Shown here: positions 6,280 through 16,125 of the stretch, piece by piece
Layout of the letters: every line of letters begins with the position of its first letter
Position numbering within the stretch: position 1 is the stretch's first letter
Assembly: GCA_024693715.1 (NCBI GenBank)
Contig: JAILKS010000044.1
Span: 1 to 64,000 of the forward strand
Source of the DNA: Treponema sp.
Lineage (GTDB): Bacteria > Spirochaetota > Spirochaetia > Treponematales > Treponemataceae
Length of the DNA: 64,000 nt
Reading direction: 5' to 3'
Made by a program: the position numbers and the translations under genes
Notes under the pieces: generated by a model
The model's input: the letters and a program-made list of their open reading frames with translations, nothing else
Database searches by the model: none
What the model was told of the DNA's origin: nothing

Positions 6280-8031
6280 TTAAATACCTATAAAATGTGT
6301 CTGGACTTTATCCTGAACATATTTTATAAAATCATCAATTTTTAATGTTTCCTGAGGTTTCTGACTTGAGAAACGATATCGGACACAAACCGTATTGTCT
6401 GCCTTTTCCTTTTCTCCTACGACAAGAATGTAAGGTGTTCTGTGTTCCATTGAAATCTGCTTGATTTTAGATTTCATATTATCATCACTCAGATATGCAT
6501 TAGATCTGATGTCTGCGGCAAGAAGCTTATCGTTTATTTCTTTTGCATAATCATCAAAATCATTGCTTACCGGAACAACGGCAACCTGTTCAAAGGCGAG
6601 CCAGGTAGGGAAGGCACCTGCAAAGTTTTCAATAAGGATTCCAAGGAAACGTTCAAAGCTTCCTAAAATCGCTCTATGAAGCATTACAGGATGATGCTTC
6701 TGATTATCAGCACCGATGTAAGTTGCATCAAGACGTTCAGCACTTGGAAGCTGATAGTCTACCTGAATAGTACCGCACTGCCATTCACGACCGATACAGT
6801 CATAAAGTTTAAATTCAAGCTTAGGACCATAGAAAGCACCTTCACCAGGCTGAATCTCGTATGTAAGCCCTGCTGCTGTACATGCATCTGCAAGTGCTTT
6901 TTCTGCGCGTTCCCAGGTTGCAAGATCTCCAACATGGTCTTCCGGCATTGTAGAAAATTTTACAACAAGCTCATCAAAACCAAAATCATGATAAACATTC
7001 TTTAAAAGCTTACAGAACTTTGCAACCTCTGGTCCAATCTGTTCTTCGGTACAAAGAATATGAGCATCGTCCTGAACAAAACCACGTACTCTCATTACAC
7101 CATGAAGTGTACCGCTTGGTTCGTTTCGGACATCGTGACCGAATTCAGCAAGACGGAGAGGTAAATCTTTGTATGACCGCTGACGGCTTTTGAAAATCTC
7201 CAGGGCTCCAGGACAGTTCATCGGTTTTATAGCGAACATGCGTTTTTCACTTTCCGTAATAAACATATTCTGCTGATAATGTCCCCAGTGTCCTGAACGT
7301 TCCCACAAGGTTCTCGGCATGATTGCAGGAGTATTTACTTCCTGATAACCGTCACGTTTTATCATTTTTCGAAGATAATCAAGCATTACTGTATAAATTG
7401 TCCATCCGTTCGGATGCCAGAAAATCTGTCCAGGATCTTCAGAATCAAGATGGAATAAATCCATTTCCTGACCAAGCTTACGGTGATCACGCTTTTCTGC
7501 TTCTTCCATCATTTTGATGTAGTCTTTAAGCTCATTCGGTTTTTCAAAACAGACTGCATAAATTCTTGTAAGCATAGTACGCTTTGAATCACCGCGCCAG
7601 TAAGCGCCTGCTACCTTTTCAAGCTTGAATGACTGCGCATTGATTTCCTTTGTATTTGCAACGTGTGGTCCACGGCACAAATCCATAAAGCCGTCCTGCT
7701 CGTAAGTTGTAATTACTGCATCTGCAGGCAGGTCGTTTATAAGCTCAACCTTATATGGTTCATCTGCAAAAAGCTTGAGTGCTTCGTCTTTAGAAACTTC
7801 TTTACGTACAAAGTCATGATTTCCGGCAAGGATTTTTCTCATCTCTTTTTCAACTGCAGGGAAATCGGTTTCGGTAAATTTAGTGTCGGTTGTAAATTCA
7901 AAATCATAATAGAACCCGTTGTCTATTGCAGGACCAATAGCAATTTTTGTTCCCGGATAAAGATTTTTGATTGCTTCTGCCATTACATGTGCACAAGAAT
8001 GTCTGATAATCTGTAATTTTTCGTCAGCCAT
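6280..8031 (-). CDS. thrS: Threonyl-tRNA synthetase lacking the TGS domain
   Basis: Class II synthetase charging tRNA-Thr. It has the N2 editing domain ([11 protein letters not shown] zinc-type motif near the N-terminus), the catalytic core with the zinc-ligand Cys in [25 protein letters not shown]-like motif 2 (here [11 protein letters not shown]), and the anticodon-binding domain at the C-terminus. It has 583 aa and begins directly at the editing domain; the roughly 60-residue TGS domain of most ThrRS is missing, as in other spirochaetes. I place the start at 8031 (MADEKLQ), not the track start, because AAGGAG stands 6-8 nt upstream of this ATG. Confidence 0.95.
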   Translation of the reverse strand: MADEKLQIIRHSCAHVMAEAIKNLYPGTKIAIGPAIDNGFYYDFEFTTDTKFTETDFPAVEKEMRKILAGNHDFVRKEVSKDEALKLFADEPYKVELINDLPADAVITTYEQDGFMDLCRGPHVANTKEINAQSFKLEKVAGAYWRGDSKRTMLTRIYAVCFEKPNELKDYIKMMEEAEKRDHRKLGQEMDLFHLDSEDPGQIFWHPNGWTIYTVMLDYLRKMIKRDGYQEVNTPAIMPRTLWERSGHWGHYQQNMFITESEKRMFAIKPMNCPGALEIFKSRQRSYKDLPLRLAEFGHDVRNEPSGTLHGVMRVRGFVQDDAHILCTEEQIGPEVAKFCKLLKNVYHDFGFDELVVKFSTMPEDHVGDLATWERAEKALADACTAAGLTYEIQPGEGAFYGPKLEFKLYDCIGREWQCGTIQVDYQLPSAERLDATYIGADNQKHHPVMLHRAILGSFERFLGILIENFAGAFPTWLAFEQVAVVPVSNDFDDYAKEINDKLLAADIRSNAYLSDDNMKSKIKQISMEHRTPYILVVGEKEKADNTVCVRYRFSSQKPQETLKIDDFIKYVQDKVQTHFIGI

Positions 8032-8178
8032 AATAATCTCCTTTTGATTTGTTGACACTAAATTTTTATAAACACCATGTGTTTAATTCTGATTATTATA
8101 ATGAATTTTTAACATTAAGTGAATAGCACAATTTTTTAAAAAATGATAAAATAAATTATATTTTTTATGGAGTTCTGT

Positions 8179-9351
8179 ATGGCAAATGAAAATAAACGAA
8201 CAGTTAATCTTAATATTATTTCAATTATAGTTACAATCGGTTTGTTTCTGTGGTTTACCTTCCGGGCAGGCTTAATCGGAACATTTCACTGGCATCGTGA
8301 TATTTTTACTTATTATCTTATTCTTCTTGTAACCGCTTTTTTACCGCTCATTTTCGGATTAATTTTTTTATTCAAAAGAAATAAAATCACCAGGATTCTT
8401 GTTAAAGTATTTTCTATCTTTTCAATTTCACTCTGGATTATTGTCTATCTAGGACTTACTGTTCTTGGTGCAATTCCTGCTAATACAAAGGATATCCCTC
8501 TTTTAACTCAGAAAGATGTATTGCCTTTGAGTCACGAAAAGGAAAATCCTTCATTGATTGCACATTATGCTTTTGCTTCAGATCCTCACTGGGGAAGTTC
8601 AAATGCAGATGCGCAGGCAAGAATTAATATTATGAATCAGATTGAAAAAAATGATTACGATGCTTTTTTCTGTCTTGGTGATATTTCCGAAGTTGGAATG
8701 ATTCCATCTTTTTATAAAGAAGCTGTAAATGATATTTCTTCCTGCATTAAAACAACTCCAACAATGATTTTACCTGGTAATCATGATGGAATCGTAAACG
8801 GAATGCCTGCTTTCAAAAAGACGTTCATGAAAAAGGGCGATAAAATGTATTACCGGATGGACAATGGTCCTGTTCATGTTATTGTTCTTTATATGCTTTG
8901 GGATGATGCAGAATTTTCTAAAAGACAGGAAAAATGGCTTGTAAAGCAACTTGAAGAAATCCCTGAAAAAGATACTGTCATCGTTTTATCTCATTGTTAT
9001 GTGCTCAGTTCCGGATATTGGGATGAAGCGGCAAAAAAGAATTGGGGTGATATTCCAAGCGTCGTAAAACGTCTTACACCGATTTTTGAAAAATATCATG
9101 TTGATTTGCATTTGAGTGGTCACGATCACTTTTTTGAAGATCTTGAAAAGGATGATGTTGATTATTTTGTTTTAGGTGCTATGGGCGGTAAGCTTGATAA
9201 AGATTTTGTTTATAATTCACCATATTCAAAATGGCTTAATAATACAGATTTTGGTTATGTTGATTTAAAAATCTATGAACGTAAAATAATTCTTACTGTT
9301 TATACACAGTATGGAGACGCAATTTATTCAAAAGAAATTGAAACAAGATAA
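8179..9351 (+). CDS. Membrane-anchored metallophosphoesterase
   Basis: About 390 aa. Three hydrophobic segments lie in the first 110 residues (IISIIVTIGLFLWFTF, YYLILLVTAFLPLIFGLIFL, SIFSISLWIIVYLGLTVLG). A calcineurin-like phosphoesterase domain follows with all its metal motifs: SDPHWG (a DxH), GDISEVG, PGNHDG, SHCY and SGHDHFFED. The substrate cannot be told. The start at 8179 is preferred over the track ATG because GGAG is 6 nt upstream. Eleven bp separate it from the arabinofuranosidase gene, so the two are probably cotranscribed although a functional link is not obvious. Confidence 0.85.
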   Translation: MANENKRTVNLNIISIIVTIGLFLWFTFRAGLIGTFHWHRDIFTYYLILLVTAFLPLIFGLIFLFKRNKITRILVKVFSIFSISLWIIVYLGLTVLGAIPANTKDIPLLTQKDVLPLSHEKENPSLIAHYAFASDPHWGSSNADAQARINIMNQIEKNDYDAFFCLGDISEVGMIPSFYKEAVNDISSCIKTTPTMILPGNHDGIVNGMPAFKKTFMKKGDKMYYRMDNGPVHVIVLYMLWDDAEFSKRQEKWLVKQLEEIPEKDTVIVLSHCYVLSSGYWDEAAKKNWGDIPSVVKRLTPIFEKYHVDLHLSGHDHFFEDLEKDDVDYFVLGAMGGKLDKDFVYNSPYSKWLNNTDFGYVDLKIYERKIILTVYTQYGDAIYSKEIETR

Positions 9352-9362
9352 CCGGAGATAAA

Positions 9363-10952
9363 ATGATACCAAGAATTACCGTTCATCCAAAATATAAAAT
9401 AGGTGAGATTTCTTCCAGGTTGTATTCTGCATTTTTAGAGCCTATTGGAAATATGGTCAATGGATTTATGTATAATCCGAAGCATCCTTTGAGTGATGAG
9501 CAGGGGTTCCGGAAAGATGTAATTGAATTGTTAAAAAGCACGAATCTTCCATCCTGTCGTCTTCCCGGTGGAAATTTTGTTTCTGCCTGGCAATGGAAGG
9601 ATTCAATCGGTCCAAAAGAAAACAGAAAGGTTCATCTTGATCCTGCGTGGTATCAGTATATTCCAAATGATGTAGGTCATGACGAGTATCTTCAATGGGC
9701 AGAAAAAATCGGAACATCACCTGTTTATACTGTAAATCTTGGAACAGGAACATTACAGGATGCGATGGACTGTGTGGAATATTCAAATCATCCGGGTGGA
9801 ACTTACTGGTCAGATTTACGCCGTAAAAATGGTCATGAAAATCCATATGGAATAAAAACCTGGTGTCTTGGAAATGAAATGGACGGTCACTGGCAGCTTG
9901 GTTCGTGGGAAAAAGATCCTGTCGGTTATGGTAATCTTTGTCATGAAGCATCAAAGGCAATGAAATGGATAGATCCTGTGATTGAAACTGTTGCCTGTGC
10001 TTCTTCTGCATCGTTTATGGATCATTATCCTGAGTGGGAATCAAAGGTTATGGATCAGTGTTATGATACGGTTGATTATCTTGCACTTCATCATTATCAT
10101 ATCGCAAAACCAGGTGATATTTTATCGCTTCTTGGCGGTTCGTTGTACTATGAGGATTTTATTAACACAGAAACTGCAATGCTTGATTATATTCAGGCAA
10201 AGCATCGTTCGCCAAAAAAAGTAAATATTTCTTTTGATGAATATGGTGCTTTTGAACGTGAATTTAAACCTTTAAATCCTGGATACGGTCCGTACAATAT
10301 GGCAAGAGTTCATTATCATTTTGATCCTGAAAGAAAATATATTCTGCATGATCCGGATAAAATGCCTGTAAAGGAATTTCCGGGCGGAGATATGATAAAG
10401 CTTCTTTCAATGACTTCAATTCAGCTTGCTTTGCTTCGTCATGCGGACAGAGTAAAAATCAGCTGTATGACTGCCGGACTTGGTGCTTTGTGTTCTGCAG
10501 ATCATGACCATGTATGGAAAAGTGCATCACATTATGCTTTTTTACAGCTTCTTGAATATGCAAAAGGAACTTCAATGCGTGTTTCAGTTGATTCACCTGT
10601 TTTTGATATGAGCGGTTATGCGATAGATGATACTTCTCAGTATACCGGAAAAAATGATGTTCCTTATATTGACAGTGCCTGTGCATGGAATGAAGAAAAA
10701 GAACGTCTTACGGTATTTGTCATTAACAGAAATCTTAAAGAAGAATATCCGCTTGAAATTGATGTCAGGGCATTTGATGGTTATGCAAAAATGACTCATT
10801 ATCAGATGTTCAGTGAAGATTTTGATAAAAAAAGTTCCTTTGAAAATCCATGGAAAGAACCTGAAATCAATAAGAACATAGAAATAAAAAATGGAGTAGC
10901 GGTAACAAAGTTAAAGCCGCTATCATGGAATGTAATTACTTTTGAAAAATAA
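9363..10952 (+). CDS. abfA: Alpha-L-arabinofuranosidase, GH51
   Basis: A 529-aa GH51 enzyme that removes alpha-L-arabinofuranosyl side groups from arabinoxylan or arabinan oligosaccharides. Acid/base Glu172 lies in WCLGNEMDGHW and the nucleophile Glu293 in ISFDEYGAF; RLPGGNFVSAW is the usual N-terminal strand motif. The C-terminal part (from about residue 420) is the GH51 beta-sandwich. There is no signal peptide, so it acts in the cytosol on imported oligosaccharides. GGAGA stands upstream of the ATG. The GH10 enzyme at 49551 also lacks a signal peptide, which fits intracellular processing of hemicellulose fragments. Confidence 0.93.
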   Translation: MIPRITVHPKYKIGEISSRLYSAFLEPIGNMVNGFMYNPKHPLSDEQGFRKDVIELLKSTNLPSCRLPGGNFVSAWQWKDSIGPKENRKVHLDPAWYQYIPNDVGHDEYLQWAEKIGTSPVYTVNLGTGTLQDAMDCVEYSNHPGGTYWSDLRRKNGHENPYGIKTWCLGNEMDGHWQLGSWEKDPVGYGNLCHEASKAMKWIDPVIETVACASSASFMDHYPEWESKVMDQCYDTVDYLALHHYHIAKPGDILSLLGGSLYYEDFINTETAMLDYIQAKHRSPKKVNISFDEYGAFEREFKPLNPGYGPYNMARVHYHFDPERKYILHDPDKMPVKEFPGGDMIKLLSMTSIQLALLRHADRVKISCMTAGLGALCSADHDHVWKSASHYAFLQLLEYAKGTSMRVSVDSPVFDMSGYAIDDTSQYTGKNDVPYIDSACAWNEEKERLTVFVINRNLKEEYPLEIDVRAFDGYAKMTHYQMFSEDFDKKSSFENPWKEPEINKNIEIKNGVAVTKLKPLSWNVITFEK

Positions 10953-10954
10953 AT

Positions 10955-11932
10955 ATGATAAAAGCAGAAATTGAAGATAAAGAATTAAAAAATCATCTTG
11001 ATTCTCTTGAGCCTGATAAACTCCGCATTTTTATGCTTGCAGAAGGAAGAATAAGAGGTGCTCTTTTTCATGGTACAAGATTTGTAAATCAGCTTCGTGC
11101 ACAGCATAAACTTGGCATTCTTGAAACATACATTCTTGGTCAGGCCGCATTGTGTTCTGCTTTGACTATTCCTATGATGAAGGATCTTGAGCATAACGTA
11201 GTTAAATATGAATGCATGGGGCCTGCAGAAGGATATTCCATTGAAGCTGATTCTAAAGGATATGTACGCGGTTATCTTTATAATGAACATATACCGGTAA
11301 ATGAACCTGTTGAAGGATGGAATCTGAAGAAATTTCTTGGAAGCGGTAATTTAACTTTTTCGAGAGTTCATCAGGATGATAAATATCCTCAAAGTTCAAC
11401 GGTTGATGCAGAAGGTGAAAATATTGCGAAGGATTTTGCCTTTTACTTTGCACAATCTGAACAGATTAATACCGCATTTAATTCAAGCATTCAGTTTGAT
11501 AAAAAGGGAAGGGTAATAGGAGCAGGTTCAATGTATCTTCAGGTGCTTCCTAAAACCGGTGGTACGGCTAAGCTTGGAAGTCAGGTAGACAGTCATCAGG
11601 AAGAAACAGAAGAAGAACAGCATCTTCTTCAAAAGGTTGAAAATGCTTTTAATGCGTGTCCAAGTCTTGGTCAGATTTATAGCGAAAAGGGTGTAACATC
11701 AAAGGATATAATTATAGGTCTTTTCAGGGAATTTTCACCGGTAATTACAGTTGAACGTGATATTATTTTTGACTGTCCATGTAATGAAGATACATATTTT
11801 CAATACATAAAAAATCTTCCAAAGAATCAGCTTGACGATTTTAAGAAAAATGGTCCTGACCCTTTGGAAATTGTTTGCCGTAACTGTGGAAGTGTATATC
11901 ATTTTCCGTTAAGCAAACTGAGCCTGTCTTAA
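10955..11932 (+). CDS. hslO: Redox-regulated chaperone Hsp33
   Basis: A 325-aa Hsp33-family protein, a cytosolic holdase switched on by oxidation. The N-terminal domain includes GRIRGALFHGTRFVNQLR. The C-terminal zinc switch has C274xC276 (CPCNED) and C308xxC311 (CRNCG), 31 residues apart, as expected for Hsp33. It begins 2 bp after the GH51 stop. Its 3' end overlaps the stop end of the convergent ABC exporter gene by 24 bp. Confidence 0.9.
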   Translation: MIKAEIEDKELKNHLDSLEPDKLRIFMLAEGRIRGALFHGTRFVNQLRAQHKLGILETYILGQAALCSALTIPMMKDLEHNVVKYECMGPAEGYSIEADSKGYVRGYLYNEHIPVNEPVEGWNLKKFLGSGNLTFSRVHQDDKYPQSSTVDAEGENIAKDFAFYFAQSEQINTAFNSSIQFDKKGRVIGAGSMYLQVLPKTGGTAKLGSQVDSHQEETEEEQHLLQKVENAFNACPSLGQIYSEKGVTSKDIIIGLFREFSPVITVERDIIFDCPCNEDTYFQYIKNLPKNQLDDFKKNGPDPLEIVCRNCGSVYHFPLSKLSLS

Positions 11933-13672
11933 TTTGTAATATTCGCCTTTTTTTCTCATAAGCTCTTCGGGTGAGCCGCTTTCTATAATTCCTCTTTTAT
12001 CAATTACAAAAATCCTGTCTGCATTTTGGATTGTAGAAAGTCTGTGAGCAATTACAAAGCTTGTTCTTCCCTTGAGCATCTGTTCAATACCGGCCTGAAC
12101 TAAAAGCTCTGTTTTTGTATCTATACTTGAAGTTGCTTCATCAAGAATAAGAATTTTAGGATTAGAAAGCATCGTTCGTGCAAAAGCAATTAATTGTCTT
12201 TGACCGTTACTAAGTTCACCGCCTCTTGCAGTAAGCTTTGTGTCATAACCATCTTTCAGCTCTTTAATAAAATCATCTGCATGGACGGCTTTACTTGCGG
12301 TAAGCATTTCATCTTCAGTTGCGTCGAGTTTTCCGTACATTATATTTTCCCTGATAGTACCGCTGAAAATATAATTTTCCTGAGTCATTATTCCCATCTG
12401 CTTTCTTAAGCTCTTTAAATCAACATCACGTATATCTGTATTGTCAATTAATATAGCGCCTTTATCTACATCATAAAAACGGCTTATCAGATTAACGACT
12501 GTTGATTTTCCGGCCCCGGTTGGTCCTACAAGTGCAATTGTTTCTCCTTTCTTTACAATAAAGTTAAGATTTTCAAGAACTGGATTATCCTGCTCATAAC
12601 TGAAAGTGACATTTTTGAATTCTACATCACCTTTAATTTCGTCCATAAGTGGAGCATTTTCCTTTGAAACAATTTCAGCCTTTGTATCGATTATTTCAAA
12701 AATGCGTTCTGCACCGCTTGCAGCATTTACAAACTGATTATAAAAATTACTCAGGTTCATTATTGGCTGCCAGAACATTCCGACATAAGAACCAAATGCT
12801 ATATAAGTTCCAATGGAAACATTATCAATTCCTATTGCAGTTACACCAATCAGATAAAGCATTGCAGTACCGATACTCCAGCATAAATCAATCCATGAAC
12901 CAAAGCCGTCGCACCATCTTACTGCTTTAAGAAATTCCTTGCGGTCATCCCATACAAGCTGTCTGAAAGTTTTATCGGTTTCATTTTCCGCCCTGAAGCT
13001 TTGAATGATTTTTATGCCCGACAAATCTTCGTTAATAAAAGCAGTAAGGTTCGAAGATTTTTGTCTTTTTGCCTTCCAGTGCTTTTCTGCCATAAGTGAA
13101 ATCAGAAATACCCCGAAAATCATAAATGGAGTAGAGCAGAGTGCGGCAAGTGCAAGCTTCCAGTTTTTTATGAACATGATGATAGTTACAGCTGCAACAG
13201 TAATTATGTTTGGAATTAATGTTGTAACTGAGTTTTCAATTATATCCTTAAGAGAATTTGTATCACCTATAATCCTTGCCAATATTTTTCCGGACGGTCT
13301 TGAATCAAAGAAAGCAAGATCCAGATTCTGAATATGATTATAAAGCTGCTGCCGCAATTCCTGAATAACCTTGTTGCTTGTTTTTGCCATTATAAGCATT
13401 CTCAGTTTAATTGCAATTACCGCCAGAATATTTGCTGTTGCACCAATAATTACAATTCTGATAAGTCCCGGAATATTACCTGGGATTATATATTTGTCTA
13501 TTGCTCTTTCACTAAGCAGAGGATTAATTAAATCTACAAAAGTTCCGAATGCCATCATTATAAGTACAAAAAGAATTTGTACTTTATATTTAAATAGATA
13601 TTTAAACAGACGAGGCATCGTTTCAAAGTTCGATTTTTTTACCTGCTGCTCATCTATTTTATAACTGTTCAT
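11909..13672 (-). CDS. ABC exporter half-transporter, catalytic-site partner
   Basis: A 587-aa type IV ABC exporter half: six membrane helices in residues 1-320, then a nucleotide-binding domain with Walker A GPTGAGKST, Walker B ILILDEATSS with the catalytic Glu, and a non-canonical signature LSNGQ. It pairs with the gene at 13685 (12 bp upstream in the operon). The partner has LSGGQ but Asp in place of the catalytic Glu. This is the arrangement of heterodimeric exporters with one degenerate site (TM287/288, BmrCD type). Likely substrates are drugs or lipids. GGGAG precedes the ATG. Confidence 0.9.
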   Translation of the reverse strand: MNSYKIDEQQVKKSNFETMPRLFKYLFKYKVQILFVLIMMAFGTFVDLINPLLSERAIDKYIIPGNIPGLIRIVIIGATANILAVIAIKLRMLIMAKTSNKVIQELRQQLYNHIQNLDLAFFDSRPSGKILARIIGDTNSLKDIIENSVTTLIPNIITVAAVTIIMFIKNWKLALAALCSTPFMIFGVFLISLMAEKHWKAKRQKSSNLTAFINEDLSGIKIIQSFRAENETDKTFRQLVWDDRKEFLKAVRWCDGFGSWIDLCWSIGTAMLYLIGVTAIGIDNVSIGTYIAFGSYVGMFWQPIMNLSNFYNQFVNAASGAERIFEIIDTKAEIVSKENAPLMDEIKGDVEFKNVTFSYEQDNPVLENLNFIVKKGETIALVGPTGAGKSTVVNLISRFYDVDKGAILIDNTDIRDVDLKSLRKQMGIMTQENYIFSGTIRENIMYGKLDATEDEMLTASKAVHADDFIKELKDGYDTKLTARGGELSNGQRQLIAFARTMLSNPKILILDEATSSIDTKTELLVQAGIEQMLKGRTSFVIAHRLSTIQNADRIFVIDKRGIIESGSPEELMRKKGEYYKLRQAQFA

Positions 13673-13684
13673 CTTTTTCTCCCT

Positions 13685-15454
13685 TTAGTATTGAGAATCG
13701 TATGTTTCTTTATACAATCCCTTTGCTTTAAGCAGTGTTTCATGTGTACCGCTCTCCGCAATCGCTCCGTTCTTTAACACAATTATTTTATCTGCTTTTC
13801 TTACTGCACTTATTCTGTGCGCAATAATGATTTTTGTCATTCCTTTAAGTTCTGAAAGAACCTTTTGAATTTCCTGTTCTGTTTCACTATCTAAGGCAGA
13901 TGTTGAATCATCAAGTACAAGGACAGGTGTTTTTCTGGAAAGAGCCCGTGCGATTGTTATACGCTGTTTTTGTCCGCCGCTTAATCCAACTCCCCGTTCA
14001 CCGATAACGGTCTGTTCCTTGTTTTCCATTTTTTCTACAAATTCCCATGAATGACTTTTTTCAAGCGCAGTTCTGACTTCAGCAGAACTCATCATATCAC
14101 GTGCCCCAAGTTTTATATTGCCGTCAATTGTATCACTGAACAGGAAAATATCCTGCATAACACAGGCAATGCTTTTTCTCAGTACAGGAATCGGAAATTC
14201 ACGGATATCTATACCGTCTATCTTTATGGAACCTTCTGTTACATCGTACATCCTTTTTAAAAGATTAATAATTGTAGTTTTTCCAGAACCGGTTGCACCC
14301 ATTATGCCAAGTGTCTGTCCTGCTTTTATTGAAAAGCTAACATCTTTTAAAATATCTTTATCGTTAGTTCTGTACGTAACATTTTCAAAGCTGATGTCAC
14401 CATTAATATCATCCGAAGTAAAAATAGCATCCTTGATTTCATCATCAAGCTGTTTTACCTGAAGTTCATTATTTTCCTTGATATCAGGTGTCTGTTCATA
14501 TATTTTATTAAGACGTTTAACACTTGCCTTTGCACTTGAAAATCCGTTTGTAAGCCATCCGAGCATTTCCATAGGCCAGACGATGTTTCCGACATATTGA
14601 ATGAATGCCATCAGTTCTCCAATAGTAATTTTTTCAAAGTTATTAAGTGGATTGCCTTTTATTACAAGGAATCCGCCGATTAAGAGCGTAATTACAGTTA
14701 AAAGTCTTGTAATTATCTGAATAATCGGATTGTATTTTACAAAGACACGACTTAAATCAATATTCAGCTCATAATATTTTTGATTATGCTTGTGAAATTT
14801 ATTGATTTCAAAGCCTTCTCGTGTAAAAGCTTTTACAGTTCTTACTCCCGCAAGATTTTCAGCTGCAGTATTATTTAACTCGGAATTTTTTTGTGCAACT
14901 TCACCGTAAAGATTATCAAGTTGTTTTTCCATTTTGATGGCAATTATCGCAGAAATAATCATCCCGACTATTGAAATTAGTGAAAGCTGCCAGTTTATTC
15001 TGAACATAAAAAACATAGTGTAAATTACACGAAGGATGACTTCTGCCATGAGAATTCCCATGAAAGCAGCGATATTCCATATGCTGTCCACGTCATCCTT
15101 TACACGGCTCATAAGTTCACCACTGTTAATACCGTCAAAGAAATTTGCCGAAAGACTTTGAATTTTCTGGAATAAATTAATTCTAACATCACATGCAATT
15201 TTAGAGCCGCACCAGTCGCAGATATATTCTTTTGCATATTGAAAGATGCATCGACCAATTCCTATTCCAAGAATTCCTGCAATGAAAAATTTTAATAAAT
15301 CTATTTTTTTAGCTATCAATACATCATCAACAATATGCTGTACAATTATAGGTGCAAACATATCGAGAAGGGTACTGAGCGCCATTGAAATAATCGCAAT
15401 CAGATAGAGAAAACTATATTTTTTAAAATAACGTCCTAAATTTAATTTATTCAT
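13685..15454 (-). CDS. ABC exporter half-transporter, degenerate-site partner
   Basis: A 589-aa ABC exporter half and first gene of the pair. Membrane domain in residues 1-320, Walker A GATGSGKTT, canonical signature LSGGQKQR, and Walker B VLVLDDSTSALD in which Asp replaces the catalytic Glu. Its ATP site is therefore expected to be non-hydrolysing and to face the LSNGQ signature of the 11909 protein. Ribosome binding is weak. Upstream lies the divergent tmRNA gene, so the promoter must fall in 15455-15560; I cannot assign it on the minus strand. Confidence 0.9.
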   Translation of the reverse strand: MNKLNLGRYFKKYSFLYLIAIISMALSTLLDMFAPIIVQHIVDDVLIAKKIDLLKFFIAGILGIGIGRCIFQYAKEYICDWCGSKIACDVRINLFQKIQSLSANFFDGINSGELMSRVKDDVDSIWNIAAFMGILMAEVILRVIYTMFFMFRINWQLSLISIVGMIISAIIAIKMEKQLDNLYGEVAQKNSELNNTAAENLAGVRTVKAFTREGFEINKFHKHNQKYYELNIDLSRVFVKYNPIIQIITRLLTVITLLIGGFLVIKGNPLNNFEKITIGELMAFIQYVGNIVWPMEMLGWLTNGFSSAKASVKRLNKIYEQTPDIKENNELQVKQLDDEIKDAIFTSDDINGDISFENVTYRTNDKDILKDVSFSIKAGQTLGIMGATGSGKTTIINLLKRMYDVTEGSIKIDGIDIREFPIPVLRKSIACVMQDIFLFSDTIDGNIKLGARDMMSSAEVRTALEKSHSWEFVEKMENKEQTVIGERGVGLSGGQKQRITIARALSRKTPVLVLDDSTSALDSETEQEIQKVLSELKGMTKIIIAHRISAVRKADKIIVLKNGAIAESGTHETLLKAKGLYKETYDSQY

Positions 15455-15532
15455 AAAAAAAACTCTAATCTAACCTAAGAAAGATGTCAATAAATATTGT
15501 GTAGATTAAACTGCAGGTTTAAAATTAAAAAC

Positions 15533-15561
15533 TTGACTGTTTAATTTTTTGTGATTATATT
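15533..15561 (+). promoter_or_regulatory. Promoter of tmRNA
   Basis: TTGACT (15533-15538), a 17-nt spacer, and TATATT (15556-15561), preceded by TGAT. The start would fall about 10 nt before the mature 5' end. Confidence 0.7.
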
Positions 15562-15578
15562 AGTAATGTACTTGATTC

Positions 15579-15959
15579 GGGGGTGTCCCGGTTTCGACGG
15601 AATTGCGAAATCTTGTACTGCAAGTAGGACTGAAGGTTCCTTAAACTGACAAAACAATAACTGCAATTTTCGCAAGAAAAGAAGAAGAAGCTGATGAAGC
15701 TTCTTTCGAAGCAGAAGCACTTGCTGCCTAAGTCAGCGTGCAGGAACTCAACCGGCTCTGTTCCGCGTCGGATGAAGTTCTTTTACCTATCGGGACTTGC
15801 TGAATATAGTTTCTGTAATATATTCAGGACATTTTATCAGAATACGGAGACGACGCTTGTTATGCTGCTACCGGCTCCCGACAAATACCTCGCATAACTA
15901 AACCTGTAGATGTACCTGGTTTACTTTTCCGGACGGGAGTTCAATTCTCCCCACCTCCA
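15579..15959 (+). ncRNA. ssrA: tmRNA (ssrA)
   Basis: Transfer-messenger RNA, 381 nt. The acceptor stem GGGGGTG/CACCTCC with discriminator A and the 5' motif CCGGTTTCGACGG plus a T arm GGGAGTTCAATTCTCCC define the tRNA-like ends. The tag frame ends EAEALAA followed by TAA (15729-15731). Two GCA codons (15663 and 15672) could be the resume codon, giving a tag of 22 or 19 encoded residues (ARKEEEADEASFEAEALAA for the shorter). The ALAA end is canonical, but the tag is long and very acidic. CCA is not encoded. The 67-aa ORF in the track at 15694 is internal to this RNA and is not a gene. Confidence 0.95.
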
Positions 15960-15997
15960 AAAAAAGGAAGTTCATAACAGAACTTCCTTTTTTTAAT
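15938..15997 (+). repeat. Direct repeat A: tmRNA 3' end plus terminator
   Basis: About 60 bp from AGTTCAATTCTCCCCACCTC through the terminator to TTTTTTTAAT, repeated at 16126-16186 with one extra A. A 15-nt inverted copy of the T arm (GAGAATTGAACTCCC, 16009-16023) lies between the copies. The layout matches that found after tRNA-Pro. Confidence 0.92.
15966..15994 (+). terminator. Rho-independent terminator of tmRNA
   Basis: Stem GGAAGTTC/GAACTTCC, loop ATAACA, then seven T residues. Confidence 0.92.
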
Positions 15998-16125
15998 GCC
16001 CTTCTTTAGAGAATTGAACTCCCCGTAGTGAGCGCCGACATCAGTCGGAAAAGGGGTCAGGAGGACACCGAAAGCGAACGAAGGCGGGGTGTAGCTCTAA
16101 AACAGGAAGTTTTAGAGAGAAACCC
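15998..16125. other. Spacer between the two tmRNA tails, with hairpins
   Basis: Holds the inverted T-arm copy (16009-16023), the small hairpin CCGACATCAGTCGG, and a perfect 9-bp hairpin CTCTAAAAC/GTTTTAGAG (16095-16117). The strand opposite to CGCCGACATC reads GATGTCGGCGCTC, close to GATGTCGAACCTCGCTC in the tRNA-Pro spacer, which suggests a shared element. No ORF. Confidence 0.6.

Noticed and set aside
15694-15897. 67-aa ORF inside the tmRNA
   Set aside because: Lies wholly in tmRNA in a frame other than the tag frame.
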